In this document: positions 1 through 4,999 of the stretch, piece after piece
Layout of the letters: the number at the start of each line of letters is the position of its first letter
Numbering within the stretch: position 1 is the first letter of the stretch
From: Gemmatimonadota bacterium
GTDB taxonomy: Bacteria > Gemmatimonadota > Gemmatimonadetes > Longimicrobiales > Gaopeijiaceae
Direction: 5' to 3'
Length of the DNA stretch: 6,562 bases
NCBI GenBank assembly: GCA_016209995.1
Contig: JACQVC010000334.1
Span: forward strand, 1-6,562
The notes under the pieces: model-generated
Told to the model about the DNA's origin: nothing
Seen by the model: only the letters and a program-made list of their open reading frames with translations
The model's database searches: none
Program-made: the position numbers and the translations under genes

Positions 1-1
1 C

Positions 2-403
2 TTCCGAGAAGGCCCACTTGAGATAGGCGTTGCCGATCTTGGCGCCGCCGCTGCCGACGCGCTTGCCGGCGGAATGGTGTTGGGGCTTGACGAGGCGCGA
101 GTAGGAGCTGAAATCCTGGACGCGCGGGAAGCGGTCGATGGTGTGGATCTCATAGAGGAGGGTGAGAGCGAGGATCTTACCGACGCCCGGGATGCTGCGG
201 AGCAGCACGAGGGAGGTGGCGTTGCCGAGGCGCGCTTGGTGCTCGGCCTTCTTCTCGAGATCCCGGATCAGGGTGTCGTAGACGCTGGCGAGTTGGAGGT
301 CGGCCTCGATGGAGGCACGCACGGCCGGGTCGGTGAAGCAGTCCGCTAGTTGGGCCCGGTGCTTGGCGGAGCTCAGGTCGCCCGTAGGTTTGGTCAGGTT
401 ATA
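2..403 (-). pseudogene. IS110-family transposase, C-terminal fragment (5' part missing, 3' end outside window)
   Basis: Reading the minus strand from 403 gives 134 open codons running off the left edge. The fragment contains the C-terminal Transposase_20-type domain of IS110-family DEDD transposases: RSIPGVGKILALTLLYEIH (fragment residues 69-87), FPRVQDFSSYSRLV (92-105), HSAGKR (110-115) and KIGNAYLKWAFSE (122-134). Ser111 in HSAGKR lies where the family has its conserved serine. The N-terminal RuvC-like DEDD domain, normally about 150-200 residues upstream, is absent. The codon just before Tyr1 is TAG (404-406), created or exposed at the IS630 boundary, so the frame is closed there. Relatives known to me usually read Q-Y-N-L at this place. 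The gene is therefore broken and should be inactive. No start codon or ribosome site is visible. The family call is confident. Whether the rest of the element survives outside the window cannot be seen. Confidence 0.85.
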
Positions 404-433
404 CTAGTTCTCTGTCATCATGGTTGTGACGAG
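404..433 (+). repeat. Left terminal inverted repeat of the IS630 element
   Basis: Begins CTAGTTCTC and matches the reverse complement of 1584-1613 at 24 of 30 positions by eye. The first nine bases are identical. The outer CTAG includes the TA target duplication, so the true IS end is probably at 407. Confidence 0.75.
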
Positions 434-487
434 TGAGAGGAGAGCTTATCTTGTGGGTCCATCTGCAACCGACACTTGGGAGGGCAG

Positions 488-955
488 ATGGCCAAAAAGT
501 ACATCGTCAAGCTCGCGCCCGAGGAACGGGCGCAGCTGCGAGAACTCCTGCGCGGGGGCAAGGCCCGCGTCCGCCGTCTCAACCGTGCGCGCATCCTTGT
601 CCTCGCCGATGAGGGCAGGATCGATGAAGACATCGCGCGTACCCTCCACGTCGGCAAATCGACCGTGGAGCGGACGCGCAGACGGCTGGTCGAAGGCGGC
701 CTCGAGTTTGCGCTCAGCGAGAGGCCGCGTCCGGGCAAAGCGGCGAAACTGAATGGGAAACAGCAGGCCTTCTTGGTGGCGCTGGCCTGTAGTGATCCGC
801 CCGAAGGACGTACGCGCTGGACCTTACGGCTGCTGGCCGACCGGTTGGTAGAACTGCGAGTCGTGCCGACGATTGCCCATGAAACCGTGCGCCAGTCTCT
901 AAAAAAAACGACCTCAAACCCTGGCAGAAGAAGCAGTGGTGTATCCCGTCGGTGA
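488..955 (+). CDS. IS630-family transposase, first frame (DNA-binding half)
   Basis: This frame encodes the N-terminal half of the transposase. It holds a helix-turn-helix region, roughly residues 30-70 (around IDEDIARTLHVGKSTVERT), and a second winged-helix-like part to about residue 138 ending in HETVRQSLKK. In IS630 elements this half binds the terminal inverted repeats. I chose the ATG at 488 because GGGAGG (478-483) lies four bases upstream. A TTG at 476 is the other possibility. After the A8 run at 901-908 the frame continues only into TSNPGRRSSGVSRR and stops at 953-955, which does not look like family sequence. The expected family continuation, NDLKPWQKKQWCIP, is in the -1 frame. On its own this product would be a 155-residue DNA-binding protein without a catalytic site. 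It may act as a regulator, or the gene may be damaged. Confidence 0.8.
   Translation: MAKKYIVKLAPEERAQLRELLRGGKARVRRLNRARILVLADEGRIDEDIARTLHVGKSTVERTRRRLVEGGLEFALSERPRPGKAAKLNGKQQAFLVALACSDPPEGRTRWTLRLLADRLVELRVVPTIAHETVRQSLKKTTSNPGRRSSGVSRR
901..908 (+). other. A8 slippery run, probable -1 frameshift site of the IS630 transposase
   Basis: Eight A residues sit exactly where the two transposase frames must join. In the first frame the codons are CTA AAA AAA ACG. The heptamer A AAA AAA (901-907) permits tandem slippage by one base, after which translation continues AAC GAC CTC, restoring the family sequence with no residue gained or lost. The same join could arise by RNA polymerase slippage on the A run. 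It could also be a recent single-base indel or a sequencing error in the homopolymer. I did not identify a convincing downstream stimulatory stem-loop or an upstream Shine-Dalgarno stimulator. Confidence 0.6.
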
Positions 956-1593
956 GTTGGGATTTCGTGTACCGCATGGAGGACGTGCTCGATCTCTATC
1001 AGGAGCCGTTCGATCCCTTGCAGCCGGTGGTGTGCTTCGATGAGCGGCCTGTTCAGCTGCTTGCGGAGGTACGAATCCCCATACCGGCGCAGCCGGGCAG
1101 GCGCCGACGTATCGACTACGAGTACCGCAGAGGGGGGACGGCGAATCTGTTCGTTCTGGTGCAGCCCCTTGCCGGCTGGCGCCATGTCGAGGTCACCGAG
1201 CGCCGGACGAACGCGGATTTCGCAGAGCAAATGAAAGCCCTCGTCGATGTCCATTTTCCCGAGGCGGAACGAATCCGCGTGGTCCTCGACAATCTCAGTT
1301 CGCATAGTGGAGCAGCGCTCTACGAGACCTTCGCAGCGGCCGAAGCCCGTCGCATTCTGCGTAAGCTCGAGTTCCACTACACCCCCAAACACGGCAGCTG
1401 GCTGAACATGGCGGAAATTGAAATCTCCGTACTCGGGCGGCAGTGTCTCGATCGCCGCATCGACAGCCTCACGCGACTCCGCGCCGAGATCGCACCGTGG
1501 GAAAGGAAGCGCAACGAGAGTCGCGCACAAATCACGTGGCGCTTCACGGTGAACGACGCTCGCGTCAAACTTCACAGACTCTACTCATCATGA
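907..1593 (+). CDS. IS630-family transposase, second frame (DDE catalytic half)
   Basis: This half carries the DDE integrase-like catalytic domain that cuts and joins the IS ends. Numbered on the -1 frameshift product (368 residues from the ATG at 488), the triad is D185 in VVCFDE, D268 in VVLDNLSSH and E310 in HGSWLNMAEIE, giving DD41E spacing. The flanking HYTPKHGSWLN is typical of IS630. All catalytic residues are present, so the fused protein could be active. I start it at 907, where the -1 frame picks up conserved sequence (NDLKPW). The frame has a GTG at 952 overlapping the upstream TGA, but starting there would lose conserved residues and leave no good ribosome site, so it is probably made only as a fusion. 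The stop lies inside the right inverted repeat. Confidence 0.82.
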   Translation, partial: NDLKPWQKKQWCIPSVSWDFVYRMEDVLDLYQEPFDPLQPVVCFDERPVQLLAEVRIPIPAQPGRRRRIDYEYRRGGTANLFVLVQPLAGWRHVEVTERRTNADFAEQMKALVDVHFPEAERIRVVLDNLSSHSGAALYETFAAAEARRILRKLEFHYTPKHGSWLNMAEIEISVLGRQCLDRRIDSLTRLRAEIAPWERKRNESRAQITWRFTVNDARVKLHRLYSS

Positions 1594-1613
1594 CCATCGT
1601 GACGGAGAACTAG
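1584..1613 (-). repeat. Right terminal inverted repeat of the IS630 element
   Basis: Read on the minus strand it begins CTAGTTCTC and aligns with 404-433 with six mismatches. The last codons and the stop (TGA, 1591-1593) of the transposase lie inside this repeat, as is common in compact insertion sequences. Confidence 0.75.
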
Positions 1614-1619
1614 TGCCGC

Positions 1620-1943
1620 GTGCGGTGGTTCGCTCTGGGCGCGTCTGGCCGCAACCTCGAGCGGAGTCCGGTGTTGAAAGTCCGGCCCGTTCGGGACGTC
1701 GCGCCGCGGCAGATCCGCACCGCCGCACAACCGGTCCCGCCGGGGCTCTTCGGGCAGCAACCCGCGAACATGCCGGGTGCCCGCCTGCCCCAAGGGAAAG
1801 CCGCGGAGAAGAAACTGGACGCAGTTCGGTTGTTGTCCGTGTTGATCGATGCGCTGGCGAAGCTGGAGGCCGAGCTGACCGGTCCCAAGGGCGTGCCGAC
1901 CCCGAAGGGGAAGGACTCCGAGGACCAGTCGATTCTGCATTAG
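1620..1943 (+). CDS. Hypothetical protein, probably truncated at its 5' end by the IS630 element
   Basis: I do not recognise this product of about 107 residues. The frame is open from 1614, where the IS boundary places a TAG, to a TAG at 1941-1943. The first possible start is the GTG at 1620, with no Shine-Dalgarno site. Codon use favours coding on this strand: third positions are mostly G or C, with runs of CTG, GAG, AAG and GCC codons. The C-terminal half contains a likely amphipathic helix (LLSVLIDALAKLEAELTG) and a basic-then-acidic tail (PKGVPTPKGKDSEDQ). The N-terminal half is proline- and arginine-rich without an evident fold. It may be the 3' remnant of a gene whose beginning was lost when the IS arrived. 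It may equally be a chance open frame in GC-rich DNA. Confidence 0.35.
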   Translation: MRWFALGASGRNLERSPVLKVRPVRDVAPRQIRTAAQPVPPGLFGQQPANMPGARLPQGKAAEKKLDAVRLLSVLIDALAKLEAELTGPKGVPTPKGKDSEDQSILH

Positions 1944-1964
1944 CTCGTCACTGAAGAAGTCGCC

Positions 1965-2015
1965 CGTCATTCCGGCAAAGCTTGTCCCGGCGAAAGCCGG
2001 GAGCCGGGAGCCGGA
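1965..2015. repeat. Intergenic hairpin repeat (REP-like)
   Basis: The segment opens with CGTCATTCCGGC and contains two near-identical units, CCGGCAAAGC (1972-1981) and CCGGCGAAAGC (1987-1997). CCCGGC (1986-1991) and GCCGGG (1996-2001) form a perfect 6-bp stem with a GAAA loop. Tandem GCCGGGA units follow at 1996-2002 and 2003-2009, then a partial copy. It resembles the dispersed CGTCATTCC...GCGAAAGC palindromic repeats found between genes in many GC-rich bacteria. It lies downstream of tRNA-Lys and could end its transcription, but there is no U-tract, so I do not call it a terminator. Confidence 0.45.
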
Positions 2016-2051
2016 GTTGAGCGTGGCCTCGACAGATCGACCTGCAGCCAG

Positions 2052-2124
2052 TGCCCCCGCCAGGACTCGAACCTGGGGCCTCGGGATTAAAAGTCCCTTG
2101 CTCTACCAACTGAGCTACGGGGGC
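2052..2124 (-). tRNA. tRNA-Lys (anticodon UUU)
   Basis: The minus strand folds into a standard 73-nt cloverleaf. The acceptor GCCCCCG (2118-2124) pairs with CGGGGGC (2053-2059) and the discriminator is A at 2052. The D arm is GCTC...GAGC. The anticodon arm holds the loop CTTTTAA with anticodon TTT. The T arm is CCAGG-TTCGAGT-CCTGG. The anticodon stem has four good pairs plus one A-G opposition at its base. CCA is not encoded, so it must be added after transcription. It decodes AAA and AAG lysine codons. It stands 49 bases after rnhB and has its own likely promoter. Such tRNA genes are frequent landing sites for mobile DNA, and the IS cluster lies just beyond its 3' end, but I found no repeat of its 3' end that would mark an integration site. 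Confidence 0.97.
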
Positions 2125-2132
2125 GCCGCCGA

Positions 2133-2161
2133 ATCATAGAGGGACGGTCGGCGGCCGTCTA
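2133..2161 (-). promoter_or_regulatory. Sigma70-type promoter for tRNA-Lys
   Basis: On the minus strand TAGACG (2156-2161; four of six matches to TTGACA) is separated by 17 bases from TATGAT (2133-2138; five of six matches to TATAAT). Only eight bases separate the -10 box from the first base of the mature tRNA, so transcription would start at or within a few bases of the tRNA 5' end. It lies wholly in the gap between rnhB and the tRNA, which suggests that the tRNA is transcribed independently of the ribosomal-protein operon. Confidence 0.6.
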
Positions 2162-2173
2162 CCGCCCGTTCTC

Positions 2174-2806
2174 TCAGAGGCCGAGATCGAGCTGTGCTCC
2201 GAAGGTGAGGCGGTGGTGGGGAGTGGGGCCCAGCCGGCGCAGCGCCTCGCGGTGTTCCTCCGTCGCGTATCCCACGTTTGTGTGCCAGCCGTAACCGGGG
2301 TAGCGCTCGGCCAGTCGCCTCATCAGGCGATCCCGGCATACTTTGGCGACGATCGAGGCACAGGCGACGGAGTGGATCAGGCAGTCCCCATCGACCTGTG
2401 CTTCGTGCTCCCAGTCGAGCTGCAGCAGGGGGAGTCCGTCCAGAATGACGTGATCGGGGCGGGCGGGCAGGCGGGCCAGCGCCCGCGAGATGGCCAGGGC
2501 CGTCGCTCTCAGAATGTTGAGCCGATCGATCTCGCGGGCTGACGCCGCACCCACGGCTACTGCCTGCGCCCGCCGGAGGATCTGCTCGTTCAGCTCTTCG
2601 CGCTCCTCGGGCGACAGCTGCTTCGAGTCAACGGCGCCGGGCACGGCTTCTCCCGGTCTGAGAATCACGGCACCCGCGAGCACCGGTCCGGCCAGCGGGC
2701 CTCGCCCTACCTCATCGACGCCGGCGATCCGCAAAACGCCGCGGCTCCAGAACCGCCGCTCGTACGCGAGGGGGTCCTGGAGCCGGGGAGACGACGCCGG
2801 CACCAT
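2174..2806 (-). CDS. rnhB: Ribonuclease HII
   Basis: RNase HII cuts the RNA strand of RNA-DNA hybrids and starts removal of single ribonucleotides misincorporated in DNA. The 210-residue length is normal. The catalytic carboxylates are visible: D31 and E32 in GVDEVGRGPLAGPV, D123 in VILDG and D159 in KVCRDRLM. The GRG motif (34-36), which recognises the RNA-DNA junction, and DSKQLS (60-65) are also intact, as are ASIVAK (150-155) and the C-terminal GPTPHHRLTFG. The start ATG at 2806 is supported by AGGAG (2813-2817), which overlaps the rplS stop and sits six bases upstream. Only nine bases separate the two genes, so they are surely cotranscribed and perhaps translationally coupled. It is the last protein gene of the operon. 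I have no serious alternative call. Confidence 0.96.
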   Translation of the reverse strand: MVPASSPRLQDPLAYERRFWSRGVLRIAGVDEVGRGPLAGPVLAGAVILRPGEAVPGAVDSKQLSPEEREELNEQILRRAQAVAVGAASAREIDRLNILRATALAISRALARLPARPDHVILDGLPLLQLDWEHEAQVDGDCLIHSVACASIVAKVCRDRLMRRLAERYPGYGWHTNVGYATEEHREALRRLGPTPHHRLTFGAQLDLGL

Positions 2807-2815
2807 GGCCGGCTC

Positions 2816-3172
2816 CTATTCGCCGCGCAGCTCGCGAATCTTCGCGGCCCTACCTCTCAGGCCCCGCAGGTAATAGAGCTTGGCGCGGCGCACCTGGCCC
2901 TTCTTCACGACCTTGATTCCCTTGATGAAGGGCGAGTGCAGCGGAAAGATCCGCTCGACACCCACGCCGCTGGAGACTTTGCGCACGGTGAACGTGGTGT
3001 TCATGCCCGAACCACGCCGGGCAATACACGTTCCCTCGAACGCCTGGACGCGCTCGCGCTCCCCCTCACCCTCGCGCACCCGCACCATCACCCGGAGCGT
3101 ATCGCCCGGCGCGAAATCGGGCAGGTCCGTTCTCAAGTCGGTATGCCCGACTTCTTGCAGGATGTCAGCCAT
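2816..3172 (-). CDS. rplS: 50S ribosomal protein L19
   Basis: L19 is a large-subunit protein located at the interface with the 30S subunit. The 118-residue length is typical. Family hallmarks are [18 protein letters not shown] (18-35), [33 protein letters not shown] (42-74), IFPLHSPFI (75-83) and the basic C-terminus [22 protein letters not shown]. The start is set by a strong GGAGG (3180-3184), seven bases before the ATG at 3172. This is the best ribosome site in the operon and fits the high expression needed for a ribosomal protein. A 68-base gap follows trmD, enough for extra control, but I see no clear promoter or hairpin in it. Nothing about the protein looks unusual. Confidence 0.97.
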   Translation of the reverse strand: MADILQEVGHTDLRTDLPDFAPGDTLRVMVRVREGEGERERVQAFEGTCIARRGSGMNTTFTVRKVSSGVGVERIFPLHSPFIKGIKVVKKGQVRRAKLYYLRGLRGRAAKIRELRGE

Positions 3173-3240
3173 GTTCGTTCCTCCGTCCGCCGTCTGTGGA
3201 GATAGCTAATGTAGTCGCGAATGTGCGTTCGGTGAAGAGA

Positions 3241-3912
3241 TCACTCCTCCAGTAGCTCGGGCCGTCGTTCGCGCGTGATCCGCTCCGACTCCTGCTGCCG
3301 CCAGGCCTCGATGCGGGCATGGTCGCCCGACAGGAGTACCTCGGGTACGCGGAAGCCACGGTACTCCGGGGGACGGGTATAGGACGGTGGACTCAGAAGC
3401 TGCGTGTCGTAGAACGAGTCGCCGGCCGCGGAATCGTGGTCGCCCAGCGCTCCGGGCAGCAGGCGAACCACGGCATCCACGACCACGAGGGCGGCGAACT
3501 CTCCCCCCGAGAGCACGAAATCGCCGATCGACAGCTCCTCCGTCGCGAGGTGGTCCGCCACCCTCTGGTCCACATCCTTGTAATGCCCGCAAAGGAGCGT
3601 CAGCTCCGGCTCGACGGCGAAGCGCACGGCATCGCTCTGACGGAACACACGTCCGCGCGCGGACAGGAGGACCCTCGGACCTTGGGGGGCCAGGCTCTCG
3701 ACCGCCTCGAAGAACGGCTCCGGTTTCATGACCATTCCGGCACCGCCTCCGTAAGGATAGTCATCCACGGTCTGGTGGCGGTCGTGAGTGAAGTCCCTCA
3801 GATCAAGGACCCGGTAGGTTACCAGGCCTGCACGAGCCGCTCTCCCCGTGATGCTCATCTCGAGGGCGACCCGGAGCGTCTCCGGAAAGACCGTGAGCAC
3901 GTTGATCTTCAT
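3241..3912 (-). CDS. trmD: tRNA (guanine37-N1)-methyltransferase
   Basis: TrmD uses S-adenosylmethionine to make m1G37 next to the anticodon of tRNAs with G36, which prevents +1 frameshifting. It acts as a dimer and has the trefoil-knot SPOUT fold. Visible motifs are DDYPYGGGAGMVMKPEP (50-66), LLCGHYKDVDQRV (106-118), ELSIGDFVLSGGE (126-138), RLLPGALG (150-157), DSF with the probable general base D165, and YTRP...VPEVLLSGDHARIEAWR (178-205). The 106-118 motif reads GHYKDVDQRV where enterobacterial enzymes have GRYEGVDERV. At 223 residues it is at the short end of the family (E. coli has 255), mainly because the C-terminus is brief. The gap after rimM is 42 bases and there is no clear Shine-Dalgarno before the ATG at 3912, so translation may depend on coupling or be weak. 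Confidence 0.96.
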   Translation of the reverse strand: MKINVLTVFPETLRVALEMSITGRAARAGLVTYRVLDLRDFTHDRHQTVDDYPYGGGAGMVMKPEPFFEAVESLAPQGPRVLLSARGRVFRQSDAVRFAVEPELTLLCGHYKDVDQRVADHLATEELSIGDFVLSGGEFAALVVVDAVVRLLPGALGDHDSAAGDSFYDTQLLSPPSYTRPPEYRGFRVPEVLLSGDHARIEAWRQQESERITRERRPELLEE

Positions 3913-3954
3913 GGCGTCAAACGGCGCGCAGCGCGCAGCTTTCCCGTGATCAGC

Positions 3955-4497
3955 CTAGAGGTCGAGAAACCCGGGCGGCACCTCGACGATGATGCGGCCT
4001 TCCTCGATGTCGACGGCTTTGATGAAAGCTCCCACGATGGGAATGAGGTGCGTGCGCTGCGGCCCCTTCACCTCGAGGAGCTGCGACGCAGCAATATCGT
4101 GGATATCCGTCACCTCACCGATGCGGTCGCCTGCCGAGGTGATGACCGCCAACCCCATCAGCTCGTGGTAGTAGTGCTCGCCGCGCTCGAGAGGCACGAG
4201 GTCTTCCGATGCGACGAGCAGGTAACGATCCCGCAGCGCTTCCGCGGCGTTCCGATCTCGGCAGGATTCGAACTTTACGAGATGCCCGTCCTTGAACGGA
4301 CGAGCACGCTCGACCTGCAGGGGAGAAAACGCTTCGTCGAGGCCGTCACCCGCGGCGTTGGCCACGCGCAGTCGGACCCCGGGGGCGAAGCGCTCGTCCG
4401 CGCGGTCTGACAACGGCCGAACGTACAGCTCTCCCCGGGTGCCGTGAGGTTTGTCCACGCGTCCAACGGCGAGGAACGGAGGTTGCCGGCGGGCCAT
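3955..4497 (-). CDS. rimM: Ribosome maturation factor RimM (16S rRNA processing protein)
   Basis: RimM binds S19 and helps to mature the head of the 30S subunit. The 180 residues divide into the N-terminal RimM domain (about 8-95), with LAVGRVDKPHGTRGELYV (9-26) and GHLVKFE (71-77), and a C-terminal PRC-barrel domain (about 105-180). The PRC part has YYHELMGLAV (109-118), GEVTDIHD (127-134), LLEVKG (140-145), LIPIV (151-155) and VDIEEGRIIVEVPPGFLDL (162-180). The frame is open further upstream, but those 58 residues overlap rpsP and are arginine-rich without family similarity, so I start at the ATG at 4497. That leaves 25 bases after the rpsP stop. The ribosome site is weak, which suggests coupling to rpsP. 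S16 and RimM are partners in 30S assembly, so the neighbourhood makes sense. Confidence 0.95.
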   Translation of the reverse strand: MARRQPPFLAVGRVDKPHGTRGELYVRPLSDRADERFAPGVRLRVANAAGDGLDEAFSPLQVERARPFKDGHLVKFESCRDRNAAEALRDRYLLVASEDLVPLERGEHYYHELMGLAVITSAGDRIGEVTDIHDIAASQLLEVKGPQRTHLIPIVGAFIKAVDIEEGRIIVEVPPGFLDL

Positions 4498-4522
4498 GGC
4501 GCGGCCGACATCCGCAGACCTG

Positions 4523-4930
4523 TCAGGCGTCGCTGGGGGTGTGCGGAGATTCCCCACGCGGCTCGGCAGCGTCCGCGGGAAGCTCCTCCTCGTCCCCACT
4601 CGAGGCCACGGGCCCACGCGGTGGAGAAGTCGTCGCCGTCGCCCGGCGCGACGGCGGCTCCGGCGCGCCAATGGCTACCGATCGATCCCCGTTCTTGCGC
4701 GCTTTCTTGACCAGCGAGCTCACCGTGTCGGAGAGCAGGGCGCCCTGGCCCGTCCAGTAGTCGAGTCGTTCGAGGTTGACGACGAGTCGCGCCGGCCGAC
4801 TCAGCGGCTGATAGTAGCCGAGCGTCTCGACGACGTTCCCATCACGTGGCGAAGCGCCGTCAGCCACGACGATGCGGTAGTGCGGCTGTCCTTTCCGGCC
4901 CATGCGCCGGAGTCGAATGCGTACGGCCAT
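4523..4930 (-). CDS. rpsP: 30S ribosomal protein S16, with a long C-terminal extension
   Basis: S16 is an early-assembling small-subunit protein that binds 16S rRNA. Residues 1-81 are a complete, normal S16: MAVRIRLRRMGRKGQPHYRI (1-20), VVADGASPRDGNVVETLGYYQP (21-42) and the helix-strand region to KKARKNG. Most S16 proteins end at about 80-90 residues. This one continues to 135 with a disordered-looking tail rich in Pro, Ala, Ser and charged residues: basic SRRATATTSPPRG (94-106), then acidic SGDEEELPADAAEPRGES (111-128). The start ATG at 4930 has GGGGAG (4940-4945) nine bases upstream. It follows ffh by 69 bases, a gap that contains two alternative hairpins, and precedes rimM by 25 bases. 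The S16 assignment is certain. What the tail does is unknown. Confidence 0.96.
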   Translation of the reverse strand: MAVRIRLRRMGRKGQPHYRIVVADGASPRDGNVVETLGYYQPLSRPARLVVNLERLDYWTGQGALLSDTVSSLVKKARKNGDRSVAIGAPEPPSRRATATTSPPRGPVASSGDEEELPADAAEPRGESPHTPSDA

Positions 4931-4961
4931 CTTTGCTTTCTCCCCTGATCGGAGGCCCGCT

Positions 4962-4979
4962 GTGCGCGGGTTCGCGCAC
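4962..4979 (-). promoter_or_regulatory. Hairpin in the rpsP leader (ffh-rpsP gap)
   Basis: GTGCGCG (minus strand, 4973-4979) and CGCGCAC (4962-4968) form a perfect 7-bp stem with a 4-base loop. It ends 31 bases before the rpsP start and has no U-tract, so it is not an ordinary intrinsic terminator. A second stem, CCCGC/GCGGG around a 5-base loop (minus strand, about 4956-4970), uses some of the same bases, so the two cannot form together. This could be a processing or control element for S16, or simply GC-rich chance pairing. Confidence 0.35.
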
Positions 4980-4999
4980 GCGAGCTCACGGTAAACGAA

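Larger units (their letters stand above)
407..1610 (+). mobile_element. IS630-family insertion sequence, about 1.2 kb
   Basis: The element is bounded by TA dinucleotides (405-406 and 1611-1612), as expected for IS630/Tc1-type elements that duplicate a TA target, often within CTAG. Both ends read CTAGTTCTC inward and extend as imperfect 30-bp inverted repeats. Between them lies one transposase in two overlapping frames, 488-955 and 907-1593. The size of about 1204 bp and the single-transposase content fit the family. The left flank is an IS110 transposase fragment. The right flank does not continue that gene, so the insertion has been followed or preceded by a rearrangement. The exact ends could be a few bases different, because CTAG is palindromic and present at both ends. 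Confidence 0.85.

Noticed and set aside
952..955. GTGA stop-start overlap as a separate start for the second transposase frame
   Set aside because: Conserved residues NDLKPWQKKQWCIP lie upstream in the same frame, so starting at 952 would cut the family sequence.
418..1575. A 385-codon open frame on the minus strand
   Set aside because: It is antisense to the IS630 transposase, whose motifs and inverted repeats are convincing, and its translation shows no family features.
1..1613. A composite transposon or bridge-RNA-encoding IS110 element
   Set aside because: Only one IS630 copy is present, and the IS110 ends where a bridge RNA would lie are outside the window or lost.
1581..1970. A 129-codon minus-strand frame right of the IS
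   Set aside because: It runs into the IS end and has the Gln/Arg/His/Leu bias of an antisense frame. The plus-strand frame has the better codon signature.
1986..2001. Intrinsic terminator for tRNA-Lys
   Set aside because: The stem is perfect but there is no run of T after it on either strand.
3319..4410. A 363-codon plus-strand open frame
   Set aside because: It is antisense to trmD and rimM, spans their intergenic gap, and has no recognisable domain.
4498..4671. An N-terminal extension of RimM
   Set aside because: The frame is open, but the 58 extra residues overlap rpsP, are arginine-rich and do not match the family. The ATG at 4497 fits the RimM N-terminus.
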